DNA of 49,472 bases. It comes from CAZHTS01 sp964535315 (GTDB taxonomy: Bacteria > Chloroflexota > Anaerolineae > Anaerolineales > Anaerolineaceae). Every line of letters begins with the position of its first letter. The first letter of the stretch is position 1. Of the stretch, positions 34,615 through 43,213 are shown piece after piece. A model generated the notes under the pieces. The model saw nothing but the letters and a program-made list of their open reading frames with translations, made no database searches and was not told the origin of the DNA. A program made the translations under genes and the position numbers. The stretch spans positions 1-49,472 of the forward strand of contig CAZHTS010000036.1 in assembly GCA_964535315.1 (NCBI GenBank), given 5' to 3'.

Positions 34615-35744
34615 GGGTTCCTCAACGATTGGCTTTCAACTCCGCAGCACGAAGCATACAGTCCGAAGACGCGCTCGCCCCAGGCGTGCACGCTGTATTT
34701 CTGGATGGCGTTTGCCCGGGCGGCTTCGCCCAGCGAACGACGCCGGGCTTCGTCGGCCAGCAGTTCTTCGATGCAACTGGCCAGCATTTGGGGTTGGTGG
34801 GGAGGGATGACGATACCCGAATCGGGTAAGATTACGTTGGGAATATCTCCCACCGCAGTGGCGATAATGGGCAGGCCGGCCATCATCGCTTCGAGAATGG
34901 CCAGCGGCAGTCCTTCCCAATGCGAGGAACTGACGAACAGGTCACTGGCAGCCAGCAGGCGGGGCACGTCGTTGCGCGTGCCGGCCAGCAGGATGGTTTC
35001 TGGCATGCCCATCGCGATGATTTGTTGGGTAAGCGCCTCGCACTCGGTGCCGTCGCCAACGATGACCAGGCGCGCCTCGGGCCGGCGTGCGTGCAGGCCG
35101 GCAAAGGCGGTGATCAGATCTCCGTAGCCTTTGGCGGGCGTCAGGCGTCCCACCGCAATGACCAGCGGGCGCTGCGGGTCGCCGGTCAGTTCGCGGCGCA
35201 GGGCGCTGCGTTCTTCGCCGCTGAGGCGGACGGCGTCGGCCACGGCGTTGGGGATCACTTCAATGGGCCTGCCCCGCAGACGCTCACCGTGCACGCTGGC
35301 TACGGTGGGCCCCACTGCGATCACGCTGCGCATTCCGTAGCGCATGGCCCAGGTTTCGACCCGGTCGCGAACCGCCTGGGCCGGATGATCGTCGATGCCG
35401 GCAGAATGCAGGGTGCCAACCACGGGGATGCCGCTCAACCGGCCGGTGATCGTCCCCAGGGTGTTGGCGTACGACAGATGGGTATGAATGACGTCAAATT
35501 TTCCCTGGCGCAGGAAGCGGGTGATGTCGATGATGCGGCGCGGGGCGAACAGCTTGCGCGCCGTGAACCAGACGATGGGAACGTCCAGGGCGTGTAATTC
35601 GTCTACGACGGTGGTGGTTACCCCGCGATACAGGCTGAGCACGGTGGTTTGCACGTTGCGCAGGCGCGCCTCGCGGGCAAAATGAACCAGGAGCATCTGT
35701 GCTCCACCTACCCGCAACGAGTCGATCATCTGTAATACGTGCAC
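34611..35744 (-). CDS. glycosyltransferase family 4
   Basis: This 377-residue GT-B enzyme shows DSLRVGGAQMLLVH at the N-terminus, VIAVGRLTPAKGYGDLI at the start of the donor domain and the EX7E region SSSHWEGLPLAILEAMMAG. The start is a GTG at 35742-35744, supported by an AGAGG seven bases upstream and by the family-typical first residues MHVLQMIDSL. It follows the polymerase-like gene by 11 bases. Confidence 0.92.
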   Translation of the reverse strand: MHVLQMIDSLRVGGAQMLLVHFAREARLRNVQTTVLSLYRGVTTTVVDELHALDVPIVWFTARKLFAPRRIIDITRFLRQGKFDVIHTHLSYANTLGTITGRLSGIPVVGTLHSAGIDDHPAQAVRDRVETWAMRYGMRSVIAVGPTVASVHGERLRGRPIEVIPNAVADAVRLSGEERSALRRELTGDPQRPLVIAVGRLTPAKGYGDLITAFAGLHARRPEARLVIVGDGTECEALTQQIIAMGMPETILLAGTRNDVPRLLAASDLFVSSSHWEGLPLAILEAMMAGLPIIATAVGDIPNVILPDSGIVIPPHQPQMLASCIEELLADEARRRSLGEAARANAIQKYSVHAWGERVFGLYASCCGVESQSLRNP

Positions 35745-35755
35745 GCTGTTTCCTC

Positions 35756-37216
35756 TCAGTCGGCTGGCTCGTGATAGTCTGACAGGCGATTATGCGCCGC
35801 CTCTTGCAGCCCCAGGGCGATACCGACCAGCAGCCACAGGTAGCGCGGATAGGCGCCGTGGATGAACATGGCCGCACTCAGGTAGCCCAGCATGCCGATG
35901 GCAAAAGCCGCCAGCAGATTGGCGTCTTGTTTGAGATCGGCAGAGCTGAGCATGCGCCAGCTTTTGAGCAGGCCGTTAAACACCGCCCACAGGATTAAGA
36001 GAAAGACCGAAAAGCCGATGATGCCGGTCTCGGAGGCAATTTCCAGGAACAAATTGTGCGCAGCGCGGGCTTCGGTGCGGGGGTCCAGCCCGATTTCACG
36101 CGAGTAACGCTGGTAATAAACCGAATAGTTGCCGACCCCCACCCCGAGCAGGGGCCGGTCGGCGAACATGCGTGTGGCCGCCAGCAGTTCACTGGCGCGG
36201 CCGCGAAAAGAAACCTCGGTGCGCACATCGGCGTTGGGCCCTGCCAGGCTGGTCAGGGTTTGCAGGCGATCCATGTATTTGGCTGGCACAAAGGGCAGTA
36301 CGGACATGGCCAGGATGATCAGCACGGCGATTTCCAACGGCCGCGGCGGGCGGTAGATGGCCAGCGCCAGCAGGACGATGACCAGCGCCACAAATCCACC
36401 GCGCGAAAAGGTGAAAATGATCGAAAGGAGCGATGCGGTCAACGCCCAGGCGGCCAACAATTTGAGCGGCATCGATTTTTCGTTCCACAGGCGGTCAAAG
36501 GCCAGCGGTACCAGCACCACCAGGATTTGCGCATAAAAATTAGGGTCGCCGATCACCCCGGCGATGCGATAGCCTTCGGTCTCGCCGACGATGTTTTGCA
36601 TCTGTCCCTGGCCGAACCCCCAATAGATGTTGTTGAAAGTGCCGGTCAGGTATTGGAAGGTGGTGATGCTGCCCATGAGGATACCGGCGACCAACAACGT
36701 CCAGACCGCGTGGCGGGCGTTGTTCATGTTTTGCAGCAGTAAGACCACCAGAATGGCGATGATGCCGTCCTTGAAATAATCGTCCAGGGCGGTACTGGCT
36801 ATGGCAAAGTCTTCGGCGTAAAAGAGTGAACTGAATACGATCAGCCCGTACAACCCAACCAGGATGGCCGGGCGCAGCCAGCCGCGTGGCAACCCGCCGG
36901 TGAGCAGGGCGCGCACCAGTACGGCGGCAAACAGCAGCCCTACGAACGGTTTGGCAATTGAGGGAGCGTTGTAGTAGGTGATCAGGTTGTCGGAAAGACG
37001 AACATAGGTGATGAAGATGAGCACCAGGAAACCGAATTCGAGGCGCGCTACCGCCACCAGACCGGCGATCATGCCGAGCACCATCAGGGTGGCCTGGGTG
37101 GCGTCGGGCCAACGCACCAGAAAAGCGCCCAGACCCAGGCCAAGCAGGATAGCTACCATTCCAAAAATGGCGGCCATCAGCCTGGATGGCGTGTAGGAGG
37201 GCGAACGGGTAGTCAT
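35756..37216 (-). CDS. O-antigen ligase/polymerase-like membrane protein (Wzy-type)
   Basis: This 486-residue protein has about 12 hydrophobic segments and the periplasmic Wzy_C-like region with GVGVGNYSVYYQRYSREIGLDPRTEARAAH broken across the loop, including a conserved-looking HNLFLEIASETGIIGF motif. Such proteins polymerise or ligate lipid-linked repeat units outside the membrane. Its position beside the Wzz-like gene supports a Wzx/Wzy-type route, although no flippase gene is seen in the window. The ATG is one base after the Wzz-like stop. Confidence 0.88.
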   Translation of the reverse strand: MTTRSPSYTPSRLMAAIFGMVAILLGLGLGAFLVRWPDATQATLMVLGMIAGLVAVARLEFGFLVLIFITYVRLSDNLITYYNAPSIAKPFVGLLFAAVLVRALLTGGLPRGWLRPAILVGLYGLIVFSSLFYAEDFAIASTALDDYFKDGIIAILVVLLLQNMNNARHAVWTLLVAGILMGSITTFQYLTGTFNNIYWGFGQGQMQNIVGETEGYRIAGVIGDPNFYAQILVVLVPLAFDRLWNEKSMPLKLLAAWALTASLLSIIFTFSRGGFVALVIVLLALAIYRPPRPLEIAVLIILAMSVLPFVPAKYMDRLQTLTSLAGPNADVRTEVSFRGRASELLAATRMFADRPLLGVGVGNYSVYYQRYSREIGLDPRTEARAAHNLFLEIASETGIIGFSVFLLILWAVFNGLLKSWRMLSSADLKQDANLLAAFAIGMLGYLSAAMFIHGAYPRYLWLLVGIALGLQEAAHNRLSDYHEPAD

Positions 37217-37217
37217 C

Positions 37218-38279
37218 TCAACCCCTTGGGGTTTCTAACTCGATCTGCACCCGTTCGATCAATTCCTGCACGCTTTCGTTGCCCTGGAAAGTGGCCACAC
37301 CCAAACGCGGATTGAGACTGAAGGCTTCGGTGTTGGCGTCAATGACCACCGGCACAGTCAGGGCCTGGCGGATGCGCTCGAGCGTGCGCCGCGCCGCGGC
37401 TTCGGACGTGGCGGGCAGCAAAACGGCGAAACAGGCATCCGACCAACGCCCAACCAGGTCGTTGCCGCGCAATTCTTTGCGCAGGGTGTTGGTGATGCGG
37501 GTCAGAATCGTCTGAACGATGGGCTGCGGCAGGGTGTCGACCAGTTCGAGCAGGCCGTCCAGTTCGAGCAGGCCGAGCGAGAAGGTGCCGTTGGGGTTGC
37601 GCACCGCTTCGGCTTCCAACTGGCGCTGGAAGTAACGGCGGGTGTAAGCCGAGGAAGCCTTGTCGAGCATGTTGCGCTGGCGGTAGGCTTCCAATGGCAG
37701 CAGCATCTGTTCGCGCAGCAGGGCCAGCGCTCCGCCCAGTACGATCCCCAACACCAGCGCCAGGCCGGTGTCACGCAGCGGCTGTGGACTGATGGGTTCG
37801 GTCGAGATGGCCGCCGGATCGAGCAGGCTGATATCGTACACCTGGTACAGCCCGCGGATGTAGTTGATGGCGCGCTGCCCGGTGTCGTTGGCCAGGGCAG
37901 CCACCATGACCGGGTCGGTGCCCTGGACAGAGAGTTCCAGGATGTTGGCGTCCGGCAGTACCACGGTGACGTGGGTATAATCGCCGGTGTCACCGGTCAG
38001 TTTCAACTCGTTCAGCGTCTCGCGGAAAATGCGGTCGCTGTTCATAAACTCGGCGTAGGTGGAGATGATCGAGCGTTTGTCCAACACGTCCAGGCTGCTG
38101 AAAATGTCGTTTTGATTGAACTGGGTGGGGTTGGGACTGACGACGAAACGGGCACTGCTGCGATACATGGGGGTCGCCATGTAAGAGGAAATCAGCGCGG
38201 CGTTTACGGCGATCAACGCGGTGAGGATAATCACCCACCAGCTGTGTTGTAACATGCGTAAGTAAATGCGTAATTCCAT
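37218..38279 (-). CDS. Wzz-like chain-length protein fused to a degenerate GGDEF domain
   Basis: This 353-residue protein begins as a Wzz/polysaccharide co-polymerase: a membrane helix (about residues 15-33), an extracytoplasmic domain with MYRSSARFVVSPNPTQ, and a second helix (about 170-188). The cytoplasmic tail (about 208-350) matches a GGDEF domain: AYTRRYFQRQLEAE, LLELDGLLELVD and AARRTLERIRQAL. The catalytic GGDEF is SDACF (residues 280-284), and the DxDxFKxxND substrate site is lost. However, RGND (271-274) sits exactly five residues upstream, the spacing of the I-site that binds c-di-GMP. I infer a receptor that couples c-di-GMP to chain length. A GGAGG five bases before the ATG sets the start. 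Confidence 0.87.
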   Translation of the reverse strand: MELRIYLRMLQHSWWVIILTALIAVNAALISSYMATPMYRSSARFVVSPNPTQFNQNDIFSSLDVLDKRSIISTYAEFMNSDRIFRETLNELKLTGDTGDYTHVTVVLPDANILELSVQGTDPVMVAALANDTGQRAINYIRGLYQVYDISLLDPAAISTEPISPQPLRDTGLALVLGIVLGGALALLREQMLLPLEAYRQRNMLDKASSAYTRRYFQRQLEAEAVRNPNGTFSLGLLELDGLLELVDTLPQPIVQTILTRITNTLRKELRGNDLVGRWSDACFAVLLPATSEAAARRTLERIRQALTVPVVIDANTEAFSLNPRLGVATFQGNESVQELIERVQIELETPRG

Positions 38280-38292
38280 ATGGCCCTCCGTG

Positions 38293-39564
38293 TCAAGCTG
38301 TGATTGCGCTTGCAAGTTGCAAGCCGGGCGCCTTTGCGGCAGAAGCACTTTCAAAAATTTGTGAAAGTTGTTGAACGTTGGCGGATAATTCGAACTGGTC
38401 GAGCACCAGTTGGCGACCCGCCTGTGCAGTACGGGCGGCGTTCTGAGGGTTGCTGTAAACGGCCTGCAGAGCGTCGGCCAGGGCAGCCGGATCGGCTGGC
38501 GGCACCAGATAGCCGGTTTTACCGGGCTGCACCAACTCGGGGATGCCGGAGATGGATGTGGCGACGCACGGCACGGCGCAGGCCAGCGCTTCCATCAATG
38601 CCACGGGAATGCCTTCCATCTTCCCCGAGGGGGTGATGATACTGGGTTGTACGTAGCAATCGGCCAGCGGCAGCAGGCGCGCCACTTCTTCTTGCGGCAG
38701 TCCGCCCAGCAATTCGACCGTGCCGGCCAGGTTGTGCTGTGCGATGCGCCGTTCCAGGTCGGGGCGCTCTTCTCCTTTGCCGATGATGCGGCAGCGCAGG
38801 GGGACACCCCGTTGGCGCAAGATGGCGCAGGCTTCAACCAGGTGCTTTTGCCCTTTATAGGGCTCCAGACTGCCGATGCTGAGAATTTCAAACGTGCCGC
38901 TGCGACCGGCATCGGCGGGACGCGGCGAGAAAAACTGCGGGCGAATGCCGCAGTGAACGATGTGCGTCTTGCCGTAAAGGTGCGCGCCCACCAGCCGGCA
39001 GATGTGCTGGCGATTGTATTCGGAAATGGCGACGATGAATTCGGCCCCTTCCAACTTGGGGGCGATCATGGCCGTGCGTACGAAGATGTCGTGGGCGTGA
39101 ACCGTCACGCTGTAAGGGATGCCGGTTAAACGGTGGATGATCCAGGCTACCAGCGCCGGATGGGTGGCGTAATGGGCGTGAATGTGCTGCACGCCTTCGG
39201 CGCGCATCTGGGCTGCCATGCCAACCGCCTTGGGGAAGAGCGCCAGGCCGCGCAGCAAGAAGTTGAGATCGCCGTGATTGCCCCACAGCACCTGCGCCCA
39301 CGTCTGGAGATAACGTCCGGGTTGGCGCAGGAATGTGCGTAGATTGGCTTTCACCACCTGCCAGGAAAGAAAGGGGCTGTGGTGGGCGCGCGACAACCAG
39401 GGGCGTGTCTCGGCGTGGACGATGTCTTCCCGCTGGTTGATCAGGGGATACAGCTCAATTTGCCAGCCCTGCCGCTCCATCTCGCTCATTTCGCGCAAAA
39501 TAAAGGTCTCCGGTAGATGGGGGAAACGTGACATGACATAGGCGAGACGCGGCCGGTGGGGCAT
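38293..39564 (-). CDS. glycosyltransferase family 4
   Basis: This 423-residue GT-B enzyme has VMSRFPHLPETFILREM at the N-terminus, a motif frequent in colanic-acid-type transferases (WcaL/AmsK-like), then EILSIGSLEPYKGQKHLVEA and the EX7E region PSGKMEGIPVALMEALACA. The ATG at 39564 lies one base after the stop of the phosphoglycosyl transferase gene, which fixes it. It ends 13 bases before the Wzz-like gene. Probably an early transferase in repeat-unit assembly. Confidence 0.92.
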   Translation of the reverse strand: MPHRPRLAYVMSRFPHLPETFILREMSEMERQGWQIELYPLINQREDIVHAETRPWLSRAHHSPFLSWQVVKANLRTFLRQPGRYLQTWAQVLWGNHGDLNFLLRGLALFPKAVGMAAQMRAEGVQHIHAHYATHPALVAWIIHRLTGIPYSVTVHAHDIFVRTAMIAPKLEGAEFIVAISEYNRQHICRLVGAHLYGKTHIVHCGIRPQFFSPRPADAGRSGTFEILSIGSLEPYKGQKHLVEACAILRQRGVPLRCRIIGKGEERPDLERRIAQHNLAGTVELLGGLPQEEVARLLPLADCYVQPSIITPSGKMEGIPVALMEALACAVPCVATSISGIPELVQPGKTGYLVPPADPAALADALQAVYSNPQNAARTAQAGRQLVLDQFELSANVQQLSQIFESASAAKAPGLQLASAITA

Positions 39565-39565
39565 A

Positions 39566-40249
39566 TCAATGGGCTCCGCGTTGCTGGAAAACGGCCGTGA
39601 TTGTGCGCACGATGATTTGGAAGTCGAGCCAGATGCAACGCCGTTCGATGTAGGCGATGTCCAGGCGCAGGCGTACATCGAACTCGGTTTCGCCGCGCCC
39701 GATGATTTGCCATAACCCGGTCAGCCCGGGTTGGACGTCCAGACGTTCGGTGTGCCACAGGTTGTAGGCTTTGGCGCTAAACGAGGTCGGGCGCGGACCC
39801 ACCAGGCTCATGTCATTTTTGAGGACGTTGATTACTTGCGGCAGTTCGTCCAGGCTGGTTTTGCGCAGAAAACGCCCCATGCGGGTGATGCGCGGGTCAT
39901 TGGTAATTTTGAAATCGGGCCACTTGAGTTCGTTGAGATGGGCGTACTGCAATTTGAGCTCTTCGGCGTTGACCACCATGGTGCGGAATTTGTACATCTT
40001 AAAGCGGCGGCCATTTTTGCCGGTGCGCTCCTGGATAAAGAAAACCGGGTCGCGCCACGATTCGATCTTCATCGCCAGCCAGATCAGGGCGATGGCCAAT
40101 CCCCAGCACGGCATCGAAGCCAGCACCAGGAGCAGATCCATGGTGCGCTTGGCGAACAGATAGGCAGGACCGGTCAACCAGCGGTCTTCTGGCCGGAATC
40201 GATCCAGCCAGGTGTAGTCGTATTGAAGCGATTGTGTCTTCGTCGTCAT
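39566..40249 (-). CDS. phosphoglycosyl transferase (initiating sugar transferase)
   Basis: This 227-residue protein is a small monotopic phosphoglycosyl transferase. It has one re-entrant/membrane helix (about residues 34-60), the RTGKNGRRFKMYKFRTM motif, the catalytic SLDELPQ with its Asp-Glu pair, and the MSLVGPRP and PGLTGLWQI motifs. It moves a sugar phosphate from a nucleotide sugar to undecaprenyl phosphate, the first step of repeat-unit synthesis. It is the second gene of the operon, 28 bases after the membrane GGDEF gene. Confidence 0.95.
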   Translation of the reverse strand: MTTKTQSLQYDYTWLDRFRPEDRWLTGPAYLFAKRTMDLLLVLASMPCWGLAIALIWLAMKIESWRDPVFFIQERTGKNGRRFKMYKFRTMVVNAEELKLQYAHLNELKWPDFKITNDPRITRMGRFLRKTSLDELPQVINVLKNDMSLVGPRPTSFSAKAYNLWHTERLDVQPGLTGLWQIIGRGETEFDVRLRLDIAYIERRCIWLDFQIIVRTITAVFQQRGAH

Positions 40250-40277
40250 GGCGCAACAACCCCTTTGTGCTTAACGA

Positions 40278-41159
40278 TTAATTGCTTTTCTGTTCTTCGG
40301 CCGGTTCGGGTACTTTTTCAACCGCCGGCGAACTGAAATCTTTGAGCAGGTTGTTTTCGGCCTGTTCTACCAGACTTTCAAACGTAAGGGCGTCGTTGGG
40401 GAAAGATGCCCCGCCCCAGGCCGCGCTGATCGAGAGCTGCTCGCTGACGGCTTCTTGAATGCGCTGCGCCAGGATGGTGATGCCCTCTGGCGCCGTCTCG
40501 GGGCACAGGATCAAAAAGCGATTCTGCTGGCTTTGATCGATGATCATATCGGTGCGCCGCACCACCCTGCCGATGGCCTGAGCAAAGTTGGCAATCAGGT
40601 AGCGTTCGGCCATTTCGCTTTGCAGGTCCTGCAATTTCTTCCGTAAAACATCGTTCATCGTTCCGGCCAGGGGCTTGATGACCAGCAACGAGAGCGGGCG
40701 CCCATAACGCCGGCTGCGGGTGAACTCGAGCTGGATGTCTTTTTCGGCGTCTTCGACGTCAAAGACTTTCTGCCCCAAACCGGCGAATGTCACCTGTTCG
40801 ATGATGGCATCGATTTCGCGGATGTTTTTGGCGACTTCGTTGGCCAGGAAAACGGCGATCGAGATCAACGCCAGGTCGGTGATGGTCAGATAAATATCCA
40901 ACCCCGCCAGGAGCGGGCGCGTGCCGAGCGATAACAGCCGGTAGCCAATATAAACGATGATCCACAAGGCCAGCGATCCGTATACAGAGATATGCCTGAA
41001 GACAGGCAGCAGCAGGATGAGCGCTACCGCCACGCCCATCAGAATGTAGACGGCCGGCTCCAGCACCAGTTTCACGTCGCCAAACGGTATTTTGTCCAGG
41101 CTAAGCACTATTAAAAAGTGCGCGACCAGGAAGACTATGGATTTTTTAAGACCACTCAT
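40278..41159 (-). CDS. membrane protein with a degenerate GGDEF domain
   Basis: This 293-residue protein has four membrane helices (about residues 8-22, 33-52, 58-78 and 86-105), a short linker and a cytoplasmic GGDEF-like domain (about 131-275). The fold is shown by EFTRSRRYGRPLSLLVI and by FLILCPETAPEGITILAQRI. The GGDEF signature reads QQNRF (211-215), so cyclase activity is not expected. RRTD (201-204) stands close to the I-site position, with one extra residue before the degenerate signature. I infer a c-di-GMP receptor in the manner of PelD. It heads the operon and has its own promoter. The ATG fits the first helix. Confidence 0.85.
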   Translation of the reverse strand: MSGLKKSIVFLVAHFLIVLSLDKIPFGDVKLVLEPAVYILMGVAVALILLLPVFRHISVYGSLALWIIVYIGYRLLSLGTRPLLAGLDIYLTITDLALISIAVFLANEVAKNIREIDAIIEQVTFAGLGQKVFDVEDAEKDIQLEFTRSRRYGRPLSLLVIKPLAGTMNDVLRKKLQDLQSEMAERYLIANFAQAIGRVVRRTDMIIDQSQQNRFLILCPETAPEGITILAQRIQEAVSEQLSISAAWGGASFPNDALTFESLVEQAENNLLKDFSSPAVEKVPEPAEEQKSN

Positions 41160-41207
41160 AGCTTGCCTGCCTTCCTTCCTTCCCACGAATGAATAAGAAC
41201 TGATTTT

Positions 41208-41236
41208 ATTATATACACAATGCTCATATTTTACAA
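41208..41236 (-). promoter_or_regulatory. promoter of the exopolysaccharide operon
   Basis: On the minus strand TTGTAA (41231-41236) and TATAAT (41208-41213) are 17 bases apart. They lie about 50 bases before the membrane GGDEF gene. No stronger internal promoter was seen in the operon. Confidence 0.65.
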
Positions 41237-41302
41237 AATATATCTTAAATATACAAGCTGGCCGGCGGAAATGCGACACTTTGTGTCTTGTTTGTAACGG
41301 TC

Positions 41303-41331
41303 TTGAATCTGGCAGCAATTCTCTCTATACT
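41303..41331 (+). promoter_or_regulatory. promoter of the DUF3592 gene
   Basis: TTGAAT (41303-41308) and TATACT (41326-41331) are 17 bases apart, with the ATG about 52 bases beyond the probable start site. Confidence 0.65.
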
Positions 41332-41389
41332 ATAGTCGTATCGTCCGGCCGCTTTGGGCCGAGATTTTTTGTCTTGAAGAGGACTGATT

Positions 41390-41905
41390 ATGTCTGCATT
41401 TGATGGGATGTGGGGTGCGTTGTGTGTCCTGTTGGTTGGGCTGGGGGTGGCGGCTATTGGCGGCTATCAGTTGTATCTGGTGTGGCGCAACCGGCGCCGG
41501 GCGGCCGCCAGCCAGGGGTGGCCGGCGACCGGCGGTCTGATTGTGCAATCGGAGGTGCAAAAAGAGGTGTCGACCGACAGTGAAGGCGATACGACCACCT
41601 CTTTTATTCATCGCCTGGAATATGAATACCGGGTTGGTGGGCAGGTGTATCGCAGCCGGCAGGTGGCGTTTGGCGCCACGGCGACGTACCCCACTGCCGG
41701 GAAGGCAGGGGCCGCCGCCGGGCGTTTTCCGCCGGGGACGGGGGTGATGGTGTACTACAATCCCCAGCGACCGGAGCAGGCGGTGTTACAGCGCGCCGCA
41801 ACCGGGCAGACGGCGCTGCTGACCGTGGGGGTGATCTTTTTGTTGAGCGGTTTGTGTATGGCCTGTGTCTTTACGGTTTGGGTGGGATCGCTGCTTATTA
41901 AGTGA
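41390..41905 (+). CDS. DUF3592 membrane protein
   Basis: This 171-residue protein has a membrane helix at each end (about residues 8-30 and 143-168) around an extracytoplasmic beta-rich domain with HRLEYEYRVGGQVYRSRQVAFG and VMVYYNPQRPEQAVL, the DUF3592 signature. The function of the family is unknown. A GAGGA site eight bases before the ATG sets the start. It is transcribed away from the exopolysaccharide operon from its own promoter. Confidence 0.85.
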   Translation: MSAFDGMWGALCVLLVGLGVAAIGGYQLYLVWRNRRRAAASQGWPATGGLIVQSEVQKEVSTDSEGDTTTSFIHRLEYEYRVGGQVYRSRQVAFGATATYPTAGKAGAAAGRFPPGTGVMVYYNPQRPEQAVLQRAATGQTALLTVGVIFLLSGLCMACVFTVWVGSLLIK

Positions 41906-42040
41906 CACATTTTTGCGCGTTTTCGGAACCATAGGGCCGGGATAAACGTTAATACTATGAAACTATCGCGCTTCTGGTAGTTATGCTATGATTAGATGAA
42001 CTTTGTCTGTGATCAGCGCGTTTTGTATGATGGAGGAGAT

Positions 42041-43030
42041 ATGTCTAAGACATTTCGTTTGCTCGGTGTTTTTTTGCTGTTAACGATATTGTTGAGCGCC
42101 TGCAACATGCCGCGCGCCGGCGCCACCCAACTGTCACCGGGCGATGCCGCCCGAACGGCAGCGGTTCAAACGGTAGAAGCGTTTAGCACCCAGAACGCCA
42201 AAAACACGCAGGCGGTCGCGCCGACGGCCGGGCTGCCCACCCTACCACCTACCGCTCCGCCGCCGCCTACGGTGGTGATACCGACGGCGCCTTTACCGAC
42301 GCTGGTGCCGACGATTGCCATCCCGACTCCCGTGCCCGTCCCCTGCGACCGGGCGACGTTCGAGACGGATGTGACCATTCCGGATGGCGCCACCGTCTCG
42401 GCCGGGGCGTCGTTTACCAAGACCTGGCGGCTGCGCAACAACGGCTCGTGTTCGTGGACACCCAGTTATAAACTGGTGTTCGACGGGGGGACGGCCATGG
42501 ACGGGCCGGCAGCCATCCCGCTGGCCGGCAACGTCAATCCCGGTCAGTCGATTGACATCTCGGTGACGCTCAAGGCCCCGGCGGCGGCTGGAACCTATAC
42601 CGGTTATTGGAAGCTGCAAAACGCCAGCGGCGCCCGTTTTGGCCTGGGCACGTCCGGCGATAAGGCTTTCTGGGTCAAAATTGTGGTCGGCGGCACGTCT
42701 GAGCCGTCGGGAGTTTTTGCGGTGACCAGCGTCAGCACCGACGCCAGCCCGGCGGCGTATGCCGGCGCCTGCCCGGTGGTGATCAACTTTACCGCCAAGA
42801 TTACCGTTAATAAGGCCGGCACGATTAAATTCCGCTGGGAACGCAGTGATGGCGCTCACGGCCCATGGCAGGAACTGGATTACGGTTCAGCCGGTCACAA
42901 GACGGTCAGCACCACCTGGACGTTGGGCGGTCCGGGGGTGAATTACAGCGGCTGGCAGCGGATCTATGTCGATGATCCAAACAACCAGGGATTCGGCAAG
43001 GCCGATTTCAGCATCGCCTGCTCGCCGTAA
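42041..43030 (+). CDS. lipoprotein with NBR1-Ig-like domain
   Basis: This 329-residue lipoprotein has a signal peptide ending in LLSAC, a Thr/Pro-rich spacer (about residues 50-105), and an NBR1-Ig-like (four-tryptophan) domain with DVTIPDGATVSAGASFTKTW, RNNGSCSWTPSYKLVF and GTYTGYWKLQNASGARFG. A second beta-sandwich-like region of about 110 residues follows. The NBR1-Ig-like fold is best known from the eukaryotic autophagy receptor NBR1; bacterial surface copies are common in Chloroflexota, with unknown ligands. The ATG at 42041 has a GGAGGAG site upstream; an earlier in-frame ATG would precede the signal peptide by 15 residues. Confidence 0.85.
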   Translation: MSKTFRLLGVFLLLTILLSACNMPRAGATQLSPGDAARTAAVQTVEAFSTQNAKNTQAVAPTAGLPTLPPTAPPPPTVVIPTAPLPTLVPTIAIPTPVPVPCDRATFETDVTIPDGATVSAGASFTKTWRLRNNGSCSWTPSYKLVFDGGTAMDGPAAIPLAGNVNPGQSIDISVTLKAPAAAGTYTGYWKLQNASGARFGLGTSGDKAFWVKIVVGGTSEPSGVFAVTSVSTDASPAAYAGACPVVINFTAKITVNKAGTIKFRWERSDGAHGPWQELDYGSAGHKTVSTTWTLGGPGVNYSGWQRIYVDDPNNQGFGKADFSIACSP

Positions 43031-43058
43031 GCATTTTCCGGCTCATCTGAATGGTCAT

Positions 43059-43092
43059 CTCCCCCCGGTTTTATCTCTGAAACAGGGGGGAG
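43059..43092 (+). terminator. terminator after the NBR1-Ig-like lipoprotein gene
   Basis: CTCCCCCC (43059-43066) pairs with GGGGGGAG (43085-43092). The following T-run is weak. Confidence 0.6.
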
Positions 43093-43135
43093 TATGTTTG
43101 ATAGCCTTTGACAGTAGAAAAAGTTAGCCGGGTGA

Positions 43136-43164
43136 TTGAAATTCGTTCCCGCCTGTACTACAAT
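43136..43164 (+). promoter_or_regulatory. promoter of the CBS-domain gene
   Basis: TTGAAA (43136-43141) and TACAAT (43159-43164) are 17 bases apart, about 42 bases before the probable ribosome site and ATG. Confidence 0.75.
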
Positions 43165-43213
43165 TTGGATAGTTGCAGTCCGCTATCTATGAACACATCC
43201 ACAGGAGGCAAGA

